Source: Ptychodera flava
Lineage: Eukaryota; Hemichordata; Enteropneusta; Ptychoderidae
DNA: 64,000 bases
Assembly (NCBI RefSeq): GCF_041260155.1
Contig: NC_091948.1
Coordinates: forward strand, 4,406,501 to 4,470,500
Direction of reading: 5' to 3'
Positions 46,101-56,378 of the stretch are shown here, in pieces; the stretch's first letter is position 1; each line of letters starts with the position of its first letter. Below the pieces are notes generated by a model, which was not told where the DNA came from, made no database searches, and saw nothing but the letters and a program-made list of their open reading frames with translations. A program made the position numbers and the translations under genes.

Positions 46101-48117
46101 TAGTTACAAGATATGTGACAGGTAGCAATGTTAATCTAAGTAGATAATCACTCGGATGTCAGTAGCACGCTACTGTGTTCTACCTAAACCCCAGCGATTA
46201 ACCACAGTTACTGCAACTGTAGTGTACACGGTATGCAATTTGTCAATCATTACTGTCCTTTATGACCCAGTATACAAATCAATCAGTCATTACGTATGCG
46301 CGTGAGCACGTGTGTACCAAGGGGTAGATGACCTGAGAAAATAAAGTGAATAAGCTTAGTAGTTTATTCAAGTAGTGCAAGTGAGTCATTAAAGGGAGGG
46401 GGTCGTCCTGTCTGCGGCTGCGCGACTTCTTGTTGATGAACATTGCCTCTTTCAAGAATTGGCGATGAATGTCGAGCAAATGTGAAGCAAATTTGGCATT
46501 TGATTCATTTGATCCATAGTTCAATAGTTTTGTAGCTTTCCAATCATTGCAAAACTTTTCCAAACAAACGTGTGGTTGCGTCCCCTTCGTTTATAAGAAG
46601 CTGCTTCAGTTGCGGTCACCAGTTTCGGTACAGCTGCAATAATTATTATTAACACGATTGCAACTAATGTGGTTAATTATATTTTCATATTTTTCAAATT
46701 TCTTGAAAGTGTTAGGTGCCATATAGCTGAATGTTGTTAGCTGCCGTATAGCTGAATGCTGTATAGCTGAATGTTTGCAATATTGCAAATTACTCATCAA
46801 AGCAAGTGTGTAATGTAAAAAGAAAAGCAGATGAGATTACATTTGTTGATTAAATCGACATTACTTCACCATCCAATTATCCCAAATTAGTTCCAACCGT
46901 GTTAATTTTGGATATGCACAAGGGGATGTTTGGATTTGATGTGCATAACAACAGACAGGTTGTATAGGTCCCATACGCGCAGTCGCAGACGGGAAGACCA
47001 ATCCCTTTAAATGAATGAGTGACTGAATCGGTGGGTCTGTTTACTTACCAATCTCTGCAAAACTATTACAGCTGTGTACTGCCAATGTTACAAAGTGGTC
47101 CTCAAACTAAAAAATAAAGAATAAAGTAAATCAATTGTAAGCGAATGTGAATGCAAGGCATCGACATGCCTCTGTAAACGTCTGGAAAAAAGTTTGCTGG
47201 ACACCTGATACATTGACAGATACCAAACTAATTTAGTTGTTTCGAGAATTGGGTGTGGCAGTTTTTGGTTTTAAGTCGCGCTCTACTGGCATCGACTAAC
47301 TTCCATCTACTAAACTCGTTTTCAATCAGTCGTTTTCAGTCGATCCATTTAGAAAATAAATCGACCTTTATTGTGTTTCCAGGAAACAAAAAATGTCGAG
47401 AATTGGCCTGGTTGTTTTCATTACGAAAATATAGCGCCCTCAAACATTCGATAGAAATCTTCTTGCGGTCACAATAATCACAAGGCAAAGACAGGGATCT
47501 CTTTATCCTTCTGAGTTTCCCAGGGACTGAATAATTCAAAATTACACATAATTAGATTTTACTGTCACCTTGATAGCAAGGGCCAAGCAGTTTTCCATAA
47601 TCTCGTTTTATTACCTTAAAATGTGAAAGTGTTTTATCCTAACGAGTGATCCTGATTGCTTCGTGCTTTTCTACAGTTGAATCAAACCATATACCTCGAC
47701 CTCGATTTCTCCTGTATTTGCAAAGTCTGATGTCCAATTTATCTCTACGTTGATCTTGTCGCCTTCCATACGATTTGCCTGAATTTAATATAGTAATGAT
47801 GAATATCATCGCCTTAAACACCCATAGTTCAATTGTAATCATGTTATCCATATGCTGTGCATTCGACATTTGTGAGGGTCGATGAAAAAACTGATCGTCT
47901 GGCACATGATCCCAATGGTACTCCCATTTTTTGACTCTTGGTAAATTGTTTTGAGTCTTCCGACGCTATTCAAATTCTTTCTTGCAATTTCCGTTTAATT
48001 CCCCATTGTAAGGTGGCTTTGCAAGGTGAAGGAATGAGAGCAGTGTGCGAAAGTGTAAATAAGTGAAAAGTTTATGAGTAAGTGAGAGAGCGAGCGAGAG
48101 TGAGTTGTTGATGTTGC

Positions 48118-48152
<35 letters not shown>

Positions 48153-51114
48153 CTTCTTTATTCCTCCTTATTAAAGAAGAGTTCCAGCAACAGAACTTTT
48201 ACAAATCACAAAGACTCACATAATTGTGAAAAGGAAAAGGCATTCAAAAAAGAAAGAAACCGTGCGTTACATTCGACAGGGGAGGAAAAAATTTCCAAGG
48301 CAGTTTCAACAAGCCATTCTCTCTCTTCTGGCTGAAAATAATTTATGATTTGCTTATTACCAAGCAGAGCTGAAACATATCTTTCAACATCCAAATTCTA
48401 AAGATGTACAATTAAATAAAACACTGACATCATCAACCACTTTGTACCAGAGGCGATTTCTCTTGGTTTCTGTACCAATACATGTAGTAGCTAGGTGAAT
48501 TAGCATATTACTTGTACCTTCGTTACAATGGGGACATTGTATTGTCTCCAAGTTTGACAAGACCTTCAGGATAAACGTTAGTACCTCACTGACTGGGGAA
48601 ATGTTTTTACAAAGCGGTATAAATAGAATGGTTCAATTTTTGAATGCAATTTATAGAAGAAATAAAGCTCCGAATTGTTTAAACTCTGTTCCTTCATAGG
48701 GTGTTTTCTCTTTCATAGAGGGCGTCTGTAATAATAGATTTCCAGATTGCTTTGGTAGGAAAATATCCTGACAAATAGAATTCACCCAGAAAAACTCTTC
48801 AGCTCATGGCCACGTATATAACACTATCGGCACAGTTGCTTTATATCTGTAGGGTTCTATTATATACCATGCAATCAATGTAATGTCCAGATTAAAATTC
48901 GTTTCCGATAATCAGTTTCTACTTTTGGTTGACATGCATGCTTTACGTGTACACTGTTTTAATCGCGAACCATTGTTGTAATCGTAAGGGAACAGCGCAA
49001 GCGTGTCAACACCGTGAAAAATAATTTAATTTGATTTGATTTGATTTAATTTAATTTAATTCAGTTACGTTTAATTCAGCTTACTTCAATTTAGTTTAAT
49101 TTAATTTGATGTATAGATAGAATTACTTGTAAGGGAGGCAGTCGTCGGAACTGCGCTCAAAGGTCGCAAGGGACCCTTACGATCGATGTAAACACTGTAT
49201 CCACGGTACGTTGACATTGATGAAAGTTAAAACATGTTTGTCACAATGTAATCGTAAAATTTAAATGTTGCAGCTATGTTGACATGATGTACCCATATAT
49301 AGTGCATGAAACACATATTTTGTAAACAAGAAAGTCGCACATGCGCACTTCCGACGACTGTCTCCCTTTAATTTAATTTAATTTAATTTAATTTAATTTA
49401 ATTTTATTTAATTTCATCCGATTTCACAGGCAACAAGCTAGAAGGATCAACGTTATCGAAGTTCGTCCTATGGAAAATACTGCAGATGGTCATTCTGGCA
49501 TCACCGGTCACAGTGTTAACCACTCAGGACAGGGTCAAGGTCATCGCAAACAGCTTAGGAAAACCGATAGCAAAACACAAACAAAGGCTGCAATGACTGT
49601 ACTTATTGTGGTTGGTGAGTATCTCCATAGCGTAGTCTATGGAGGTCCATTCTGGTCAAAAATACATTACATACATTTTATTTGGTTAAAATTCATTTTA
49701 TGTAGTCTGGAATTAATTTTACTTGTACTGTCAATTAATTTTCTATATTCCTTGAATTTATTAAACATATTGTAAATTAATCTTACATGCTGGAATTAAT
49801 GTAGCATAGAATTAATTCTTAGCTACTATAAAAGCTATTGGGATGGGTATCCGTCAAGCGTCAGTCGTCAGTCTGCATGTATTATATATGTATATACACA
49901 TACTAAATTTTAATTAATTCTAGACTACATAAAATTAAATGAAATAGAAAATGGAAAATTATTTCGATATACTGATAAAATTAATTCTTGACTTCACAAA
50001 ATTAATTCCAACGCGTAAAATATTAATCTTAATGGATTAAATTAGTTACAAGAAAAAAGCAAATTAATTGAAAATGGCAGAAAAATTAATTCTGTGCTAC
50101 ATAATATGAATTCCACCATGTAAGGTGAATTTGAAATATGTTTAATAATTCAAAGAATATGCAAAATTAACCGCCAGTACAAGTAAAATTAATTCCAGAT
50201 TTAAAAAAATGAATTTCAACAGACAAAAATTATGTAACATAATTTTGATCGGAACGGACTTCCATAGTGGACAGGATACACATACTAACTGGCTATGGTT
50301 ACAGCATACGTTTTACGGTTTGCTAGAGGGCCTGACGGACTCCCCAAGCCGGTCTGTTTCATGAAACCGCAGGAAACATCTTTGTATGTTGTTACCTGAA
50401 GGTGGCCAGTTAGTATGGGTTTGATGATACACCTCATCAAATTTTCTTAGGGAAAACAAATTAGCGAGAAAGCTCATATAACAAGGAACACAGTCAACGG
50501 CTGTTGCAGGTGTGCCCAAATAAAAATTATGACATACTTCTTCTCTACAATTTTGGGGCCGACTCGCAGCGATTTCGAAGCTGTTATCCAATTGGGTGGC
50601 TGAATCTTACCAATATAATGAAAACAATACAAATAGACTCCCTAAGTGGCTGTGAATAGTGACAATCGACCAATCAGATATAACCTTGCAAACACGCTGC
50701 GAGTCAGCCGGAATTTTGTGACAAATGTGCTCATATACTTGACTCTGCATTTTAATCTGTGATAGCACAGTTGACATATGCATGAATGATATAGATTTGT
50801 GGATTTTTTTTATTTCTTCAGGAGTATTTATGCTGTCTTGGAGTCCTTTAGCCATATCCCATGCATGGTCCCTGGCTACCGACACACCACTGCCGTTTTA
50901 CGTCGAGTTGGTTGTGACGTGGCTCGCCTGTTTGAACTCTGCCCTGAATCCGTACATCTACGCAGTCAGGACGAAGAGTTTCCAAAACGTGCTTAGGCGG
51001 ATGGTACGGTCTTGTCCGCACGCTGTGTCCGGCAGACATTTTTGCTGTCTTTCATCAAACAAAACTGCGATTGAAAACGAGGACGGGTCCGTGATCGTAG
51101 CAACAGTTTCATGA
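32374..51114 (+). CDS. Orphan class A (rhodopsin-like) GPCR 1, complete, 3 exons
   Basis: Spliced frame 32374-33020, 49430-49614 and 50822-51114 (1125 nt, 374 aa). It is a plasma-membrane seven-helix receptor; ligand unknown. Visible landmarks: N-glycosylation site N11-I-S; GN at 44-45 (TM1); D73 (TM2, 2.50); C100 (3.25) pairing with C178 in loop 2; E124-K125-Y126 instead of DRY; W152 (TM4); P199 (TM5); W284-S-P286 (CWxP-like, TM6); N320-P-Y-I-Y (NPxxY, TM7); Cys pair in the tail, possibly palmitoylated. Position 3.32 is Thr, so it is not a canonical amine receptor. The start ATG at 32374 has a strong context (AACATGG). Introns are 16.4 and 1.2 kb, phases 2 and 1, all GT-AG. I cannot name the subfamily. 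A tandem paralogue starts at 55750. Confidence 0.88.
33021..34136. other. GPCR 1 intron 1, 5' part
   Basis: Anonymous intronic sequence. Confidence 0.5.
34137..34383. mobile_element. Intact 247 bp MITE with perfect 29 bp terminal repeats and TTAA ends
   Basis: The left end TTAAAGGGATATAGTCGTCG continues GAACTGCGC. The right end is its exact reverse complement, ending CGACTATATCCCTTTAA. TTAA at both edges suggests a piggyBac-type TTAA target. Relatives: 9177-9414, 49128-49373 and a fragment at about 46950-47010. Confidence 0.9.
34384..36473. other. GPCR 1 intron 1, anonymous stretch
   Basis: No recognisable gene or repeat. The minus-strand frames at 34811 and 35442 are unsupported. Confidence 0.45.
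36474..37115. mobile_element. Penelope-like terminal repeats in inverted orientation between AT arrays
   Basis: AT arrays at 36474-36566 and 37067-37115 bracket two inverted arms, 36567-36663 and 36909-37006, nearly identical over 97 bp (shared CTCTAAATTTAGAGC, GAAACGTTGTGTTTGAGG, AATAAATACGTTTGGAACC). Between them lie two tandem copies of a 98 bp unit (36681, 36779) starting GTCTCTCTCCTGTCATT. The arm layout resembles the inverted pLTR ends of Penelope-like elements. No reverse transcriptase is present. Confidence 0.6.
36904..36960 (+). ncRNA. Hammerhead-ribozyme-like motif
   Basis: CTGAAGA (fits CUGANGA) is followed by one extra A, the perfect stem GCTCTAAA/TTTAGAGC (36912-36927), then GAAA and ACGT that can pair with ACGT at 36956-36959 as stem III. 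The expected cleavage would follow T36960. The extra A and an unpaired first stem I position weaken the match. The opposite arm (36567-36663) carries the stem II, GAAA and stem III parts on the minus strand but lacks the CUGANGA box. Confidence 0.35.
37116..38765. other. GPCR 1 intron 1, anonymous stretch
   Basis: No gene recognised. A short segment near 38505-38560 (GATGCCAACGTTGTGGAGAA then ACGTCGAATAAAA) resembles ends of other retroelements. Confidence 0.4.
38766..38978. mobile_element. MITE with CACGATTGGAACTAATTTGG ends, copy 1
   Basis: The left end CACGATTGGAACTAATTTGG and the right end CCAAATCAGTTCCAATCGTG are inverted repeats with one mismatch. The interior shares AGGTGCCxTATxGCTGAATG, AAGAAAAGCAGATGAG and TAAATCGACAT with the copy at 46649-46905. 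Confidence 0.75.
38979..41927. other. GPCR 1 intron 1, anonymous stretch
   Basis: Contains a G-run (39500-39512) and a small duplication (CTAATGATAGCATGT twice near 39425-39460). No gene recognised. Confidence 0.45.
41928..42130. mobile_element. Fragment of the TTAAGGTAG MITE family
   Basis: TTAGTACGCGCCTCGAAAT followed by ACTCTTTCTAAAACTTTCC matches the left half of the 9875-10223 element. The right end is missing. Confidence 0.5.
42252..42277. repeat. Perfect 11 bp stem-loop
   Basis: TGTACTTGGGC-CTCA-GCCCAAGTACA. Confidence 0.9.
43690..44006. repeat. Hairpin module with GCGTACGATGCTGTGTG ends
   Basis: CTGCGTACGATGCTGTGTG occurs at 43684 and again near 43946, where it forms a tight hairpin with CATCGTACGCAGGGCTA (ending about 44001). 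Related to the 101 bp palindrome at 57724-57824 and present in arm 2 at 62636-62955. Confidence 0.8.
44770..45690. repeat. 226 bp tandem repeat, four units, each with a DR1 motif
   Basis: TGACCTTTGACCT recurs at 44823, 45049, 45275 and 45501, exactly 226 bp apart. Other unit landmarks are ACTCAGTAACCACAAGTGCT, CATATTTGGTATGAT and GAGCGAGCCAATAGAGCTAG. Arm 2 has three units (DR1 at 61403, 61629, 61802), so unit number varies. Confidence 0.95.
46003..46648. other. GPCR 1 intron 1, anonymous stretch
   Basis: No recognisable feature. Confidence 0.45.
46649..46905. mobile_element. MITE with TTAACACGATTG ends, copy 2
   Basis: Starts TTAACACGATTGCAACTAAT and ends AATTAGTTCCAACCGTGTTAA. Homologous to 38766-38978, with a short internal expansion of TATAGCTGAATG. 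Confidence 0.75.
46906..49127. other. GPCR 1 intron 1 with short repeats
   Basis: Holds a fragment of the 245 bp MITE (about 46950-47010), a (TTG)n array (48109-48150), and the start of a pentanucleotide (AATTT)n array (49021-49120). No gene recognised. Confidence 0.6.
49128..49373. mobile_element. 245 bp TTAA-family MITE inserted in an (AATTT)n array
   Basis: Ends AAGGGAGGCAGTCGTCGGAA and CCGACGACTGTCTCCCTTTAA. The interior (GTTGCAGCTATGTTGAC, CAATGTAATCGTAAAATTTA) matches the family. (AATTT)n lies on both sides (49021-49120 and 49369-49412). Confidence 0.85.
49430..49614 (+). CDS. GPCR 1 exon 2 (loop 3 and start of TM6)
   Basis: Acceptor TTTCACAG|GC and donor GTTG|GTGAGT. Encodes QQARRINVIEVRP, a Ser/Gly/Gln/Lys-rich third intracellular loop and AAMTVLIVV of TM6. 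Split codons at both ends match exons 1 and 3. Confidence 0.87.
49637..50267. mobile_element. 631 bp MITE with ~100 bp terminal inverted repeats in GPCR 1 intron 2
   Basis: The left end CTATGGAGGTCCATTCTG and right end CGGACTTCCATAG are inverted. The similarity continues about 100 bp inward (AAATTCATTTT, TCTGGAATTAATTTTACTTG, TACTG). The centre is dominated by AATTAAT-type motifs. No coding capacity. Confidence 0.8.
50268..50821. other. GPCR 1 intron 2, 3' part
   Basis: Anonymous intron ending in a pyrimidine-rich tract and TTCTTCAG. Confidence 0.5.
50822..51114 (+). CDS. GPCR 1 exon 3 (TM6, TM7, C-tail)
   Basis: Acceptor TTCTTCAG|GA. Encodes VFMLSWSPLAISHAW, LNSALNPYIYAVRTKSF and a 45-residue tail, TGA at 51112-51114. 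NPYIY is the canonical TM7 signature. Confidence 0.9.
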
Positions 51115-51239
51115 CGTCAGGCAATGGGTCTACCCGGGGCAAAACCCTGGTTGTAGTTCAGCAAACCAAATTCTTCATAGGTGAAATACAGTCACCAGCA
51201 CTCTATGCTTCAGTTGTACCATGCTATTCGCAAAGATAG

Positions 51240-51645
51240 TTTGCAACCTTCAAACGGTAAAGTACAGTGATATTTCGAGCATTTCGTCGCTACTCACAGA
51301 AAGCCGTAAAATCATTTCGGCGTACACTTTCAGAAAGTGAAAGACTCATGTGTTAAACTTGTGCTCAAACTTTCGGGTAACCTCCCTCCTTCAAAACCAA
51401 GAATAGACATCTGGGTAACCGTGCAATTTTTTTTGTAAAACAGAAGCAAAGTACCCCAAATTAACCGATATTTGAATTCATAAAGGCCACCATCTCTTTG
51501 TTAACTCTATGGGGAAAGGTATTTTTTTTTCGATTTTCACAAAAATAAGACGGTGAGCTTCAAATCGAGCCCACACAAGTGGTAGATTAAAAAAGTAATG
51601 TAAAAACTGCCCAAATAGCTGTCCCCTTGGCGCATTCTATTTAAT
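51240..51645. mobile_element. Decayed TTAAGGTAG-family MITE
   Basis: Shares TGTGCTCAAACTTTC, AAACCAAGAATAGACATC, AGACGGTGAGCTTCAAA and CCCCTTGGCGCATTCTAT with the family. The ends are not preserved. Confidence 0.55.
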
Positions 51646-51778
51646 GGAGAAACTACGTTTTTTGTAATTGTGTATTCACTGACTTTGGTAATGTGCGGAA
51701 CTTTTTGTATCAGAAATAAATGCAACTGTTGCTAATATAAGAACTCATCTGAGTATGGATTATTTGATCATTTCAAAT

Positions 51779-51894
<116 letters not shown>

Positions 51895-51959
51895 AGTATA
51901 CAGATGCCCTCGTGGGAAATTACAGTGCTCGATGCTAAGCAGAGCGTTATAAATAAGCA

Positions 51960-52700
51960 AATTATTTCAAGTACAAAGTAATGAAATCTATTACTAAAGT
52001 TTCATGCATCCTGCAATCCTCAGATAGAAGTGTAAGGATTACTAGCTTTACACTCCTACATATATGATTGGGAGGAACCATTCTATTTGTAGGTGGTGTT
52101 AAAATTTGGTAAATAATATTTGTTTTGGTGGCGACATTTTGAAACCAGTGTGTATTTGTCAGCATTGATAATGTGCAGCTTTTCTGATATACAAAGATTA
52201 AATCGCTTGCTTATGGTAGAGTAGCTCGATGCTTCATCAATGATTGACAACGAAATGTCAAAGACTTGGTCCTTACTTTTTAAGTTACATACAAACTTTG
52301 ACAACTCGGTATTATTGTTGTATCTCTCGTTACGAAACGATTGCATGCGGTTAGTGTAGCGCGTGTTAAAGGCGTTATCAGTGAGGCCGATGTTAACCTT
52401 CTCTGCGTTGTCCTGCGTTGATACCTCAACCTTGTAAACCACACCTTTTACTTGACAGTTACCCTTCAAGTGGCATGTAGACTTATCCCGGCAATAACAA
52501 TCAGCTGGTGATCTTGACGTTGGTCTCCGGTGATTACTCTCTTATTATGAGATTTGTTTATACTTAACATATTCTTCATACAGCTGTAACTCACTTTAAT
52601 TGTGTTCCTACTGAAGATCATGTGAAGTTTAGACCCCGTTGGAAAGTGTTTATCAACAAGTTGAAGAAATTTCTTGCTGATGTTGTTGTTGTTGTATTTC
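51960..52700 (-). pseudogene. Penelope-like element, 3' part: thumb end and GIY-YIG endonuclease
   Basis: The minus strand reads KKFLQLVDKHFPTGSKL, NTIKVSYSCMKNML (thumb/linker), then GVVYKVEVST, VNIGLTDNAFNTRY, SFRNERYNNNTELSKFV and SCRHQNKYYLPNF. The last set is the GIY-YIG-type nuclease domain typical of Penelope-like retroelements. Frames break near 52466. The upstream part of the same element resumes at 54516, after an inserted LINE. Confidence 0.88.
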
Positions 52701-52702
52701 AT

Positions 52703-54516
52703 TTATTAACGTGTCCTACGTGGGCTTAAAGATTACATTTTGCTCACATGTGTAGTACAATATCTGTTAGAACTTGCCACATCCAGCCCCTTGGGCTTAT
52801 AAGACACAGAAAACCAATTTCAACAAGAAATAAATAAATTGAAAAAGTAACAGTATTCTGAGTGAGAGGAGTTTATCTTTCTAATTTATACATTGTCTCC
52901 TTTCTCATATTATAAGCATCAAAGATATGGTTTGCCAACAAGTCAGGTGTTTTAAGCATCAGTAGTTCAACCTTATCAGTAATATGAAGAGCACTGAATT
53001 CTGGGTATAACGCACACACTTTTCCAAATAATGTATCTCTTAGGGAATCATACAGACAGCAATCAAAAAGAAAGTGTTTCTCATCTTCAATTTCAGTCCC
53101 TGGACAAAAATTACAGATTCTATCTTCTACCGGTAATTGCTGAAATCTGCCTGTTTCTACTTTTAAAGGCAAAATACCAGTTCTGAATTGTGCAAGAATT
53201 GAGCGTTTCGGTCTTGACAATGGTTGCAGTAAATAATTTTCTGTTTCATGTTTTTACTTAAAAGTTACATATGTTCTTAACTTGGGTTTTCTACACACAT
53301 CTGTACACCACTTTCTTTCAAAAATATCTTTTAACTTATAAGAGGCATAGTCCAAGTTTAAAGTTTCAAGATTTAAAAACTTATTATGTAAATTAATATC
53401 TCTAAATACATTAGCTATATCATTAGACCAATTCTTGATTCTATCTCTTAGATTGTAATCCCATAGAAAAACAACTTTTGTGATTCTGTCGTGTGACATA
53501 TTAACAACTCTGTTCCAAAACCTTTGGATATTTAGTTTATGTCTCACATTCGATGGAGTCCAACGCATATCACCATTTATAGCAAGTTTTGGTGCAAATT
53601 TATGGACCCAAAGAAAGTATCTTATTGCCCTATTTTGTAAAGAATCACATTTCATATTATCAACATAACCCCATATCCAAGAACAGTAATCCGCAATTGG
53701 TGTAACACAAGAGTTAAATAAAGCGGTGAAAGTACCAAACCTAAAATCTCTGTATTTGTGCATTCTTGAGATTACAGCCCCTAATGCCCTACCAGCTGCA
53801 TCACTTAGTGTACCTACTGTGACATCGAAATTTAAAAATTCATCCAGTACAACCCCAAGGTATTTATATCTAATGTTTTCTCATTGTACTGAAAAACAAA
53901 ATTTGTTCTATCAATATTTGGATCTCTAAAATGTACAATTTGTGTTTTGGCCTCGTTAACGACCATACGCCACTTTTGACACCAATGGGCAAGTACTATG
54001 ATTGCAATTTGAAGTTTATCTTCGGAGTCGGCTACAATCACTATATCGTCAGCGTATAAAAGGGCACTAATCATCCGATCACCCACAGGAATGCCAATGT
54101 GGAGGTCATTAATTTCAACTGCCAAATCATTAAGTACACTGAAAATAGAGTGGGAGAAAGAACGTCCCCCTGTCTCACCCCAGAACTTGTACTGAACCAT
54201 GGAGACAAAAACCCATCAATATTTATACAAAAAAATGGATTATGATACATATTCTTAATAGTATTGTAAAAGTTACCATTTATCCCATAGTGCAGTTAGT
54301 TTATAAAACAGCATATCTCTGTTAACCCAGTCAAAAGCTTTTTTCATGTCTACAAATGCAGCAAACGTTGACAGACCTTGAGCTTTTCTATTTCTAATTA
54401 TGGTAGTAAGAACAAATATGTGATCTATACAAGCCCTTGATTTCCTCAAGCCATTTTGTTCATCAACTAGTTTTCTAAATCAAGGAATGTCACCAGTCTA
54501 TTATTTAGGATACCCG
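52703..54516 (-). pseudogene. 5'-truncated non-LTR retrotransposon (LINE) nested in the Penelope-like element
   Basis: On the minus strand: VDEQNGLRKSRACIDHIF, FAAFVDMKKAFDWVNRD, then ISALLYADDIVIVADSEDKL with the YADD catalytic motif, then the C-terminal SILAQFRTGILPLKVETG, EDRICNFCPGTEIEDEKHF region. It spans RT motif 1 to the 3' UTR, with frameshifts and stops between the pieces (54200-53832, 53763-53254, 53220-52873). The 3' end terminates in a (CAA)n run. The clade is not assigned. Confidence 0.88.
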
Positions 54517-54893
54517 AATATTAGTTTCCACGTTCTTGCTGAAAGGGGGGGTTGAACCACGTGATATGACGTTTCCTGTTATTGTTTCTCCTCGATAATT
54601 GGTCGGTCTTGACATATTCAATTTGTTCGGTGTATCCGCTTGTCTTTAGCGCCTTATTGTATTGACCTTTATATTTATCAAAGATGCCCTTATCATTGGA
54701 TATTGTCGAGATGCGTTTGCTTATTGCGTCAGATATGTGTTTAAAAGTAGCTGGCGGGTGATAAGACTGTTTATGGACACACATAGTTTGGTCGTTTGGT
54801 TTACGGTATACGGATAGAACTCTGCCGTCGCTCAGAATGAATGTCACATCCAAGAAGTTTGTTATTTTCTTTTATCTCTTTCTGATCTTCTCC
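54516..54893 (-). pseudogene. Penelope-like element, upstream part (post-RT thumb region)
   Basis: Minus strand: ITNFLDVTFILSDGRVLSVY, RKPNDQTMCVHKQSYHPP, SGYTEQIEY and RKRHITWFNPP, all characteristic of Penelope-like proteins downstream of the RT core. A change in a C-run shifts the frame before SKNVETNI, where the LINE begins. The RT core itself is missing. The element stops at a microsatellite. Confidence 0.85.
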
Positions 54894-54896
54894 GCC

Positions 54897-55236
<340 letters not shown>

Positions 55237-55315
55237 AGAGTATCGAGTGTTGAACAAAGTCGTTATCACACTGATACTTGAGAGCAATAGGTAAAGTTCT
55301 GTCACTTTCCAAATC

Positions 55316-55592
55316 CATTTACACTGCAAACATTTTGTTGAAATTAGTCGTGAGTGCAAATGGCACACGTTTCAGATGACCTTCTTCTTTGTTAACGATC
55401 ATTATTATCGATGTATATAGCAAAGCAACTAGCAGGTAATCACTCAATTTATGAATCAGTTTTCGTCTTGTTTTACTGAACAAATCGGCCGCATGCGTGG
55501 TGGCGACATAGTTGAGGGCGCTTTTCTCGATCTTATTCCTGTCGATGATTGGACTGCAATAACAATACTTGCCTGTCTCTGTTTTTCATGGT
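55316..55592 (-). other. Unrecognised coding-like ORF, minus strand
   Basis: About 90 open codons. The core reads KIEKSALNYVATTHAADLFS, then KTRRKLIHKLSDYLLVALLY and [17 protein letters not shown], and stops at TAA near 55318. A continuation in another frame ([20 protein letters not shown]) runs to about 55240. Composition and helical pattern look protein-like, but there is no start codon and I do not know the family. It may be part of a retroelement or an old exon. Confidence 0.3.
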
Positions 55593-55749
55593 AATATCGA
55601 CCTTAATTTTCTCATGGATCAATACGTTTGATTGTTCTACGCTCTGATGAAGGGAGAATTAGGTTTGATGAAACACCGACGCCGCACATTCTATTTCAAA
55701 TCGTCAAGCAAGACAGGTTTGAAATAAGAAAAGTCAATTTTCGTGAGAA

Positions 55750-56378
55750 ATGGAAGTCGCAAATACTAGCGATCTTGTTGGAAGAATTTTTCACCCATGG
55801 GCGACCTTAAACGTCGTTCTTCCATGCATCATGTCCTTTCTCGTTATTGTTATCGTCATTGGAAATTTCATGGTTTTGGTTGTCTTCATAAAAACGCCGA
55901 AATTACGGGACATCGCTGGCGTTTACATGATGAATTTGGTCGCGACGGACCTGACCTACGGAGCCCTCGTCCTACCACTGACGATTATCTCGTCAGCGTA
56001 CGGCCGTTGGGTTTTCGGGCGGATACTGTGTCAGTTTAAAGGTTTCTTGACGTCTTTACTCTGCTCCGTGTCGTACGGGACCCTTGGACTTATGAGTCTA
56101 GAAAAGTACATCGCGATCTTGAAGCCCCTCCACTACTCTCAAATTATGACCACAAAGGCAATGGCGGTCTCACTTTGCGGTCTCTGGATGTACATGGGAA
56201 CATTATCAATCTTGCCGTTGTTTGGATTTGGGAAATACGACTTCATTCCAGCTGCATTCACTTGCACAACCAAGTGGAGGTATTCTGCGGTCTACGGGTT
56301 AACCTACCTCTTTGCCGGTCTGTTACCTTCGATGGCCACCATCAACATCACGTACTTCTTCATATTCCGAGCAGCGAG
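55750..56378 (+). CDS. Orphan class A GPCR 2, exon 1 (partial gene)
   Basis: Encodes 209 codons plus two bases, from the N-terminus (glycosylation site N5-T-S) to the end of TM5. Landmarks: GN at 38-39, ATDLTYG in TM2, C94 (3.25), E118-K119-Y120 in place of DRY, LWMYMG in TM4, FGFGKYDFIPAAFTC in loop 2, LLPSMATINITYF in TM5. It is close to GPCR 1 exon 1 in every landmark, including the phase-2 donor AG|GTATCA at the identical codon, so the two genes are tandem duplicates. The ATG at 55750 has context GAAATGG. Exons for loop 3, TM6 and TM7 were not found in the remaining 7.6 kb. They lie beyond the window or the copy is incomplete. Confidence 0.85.
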
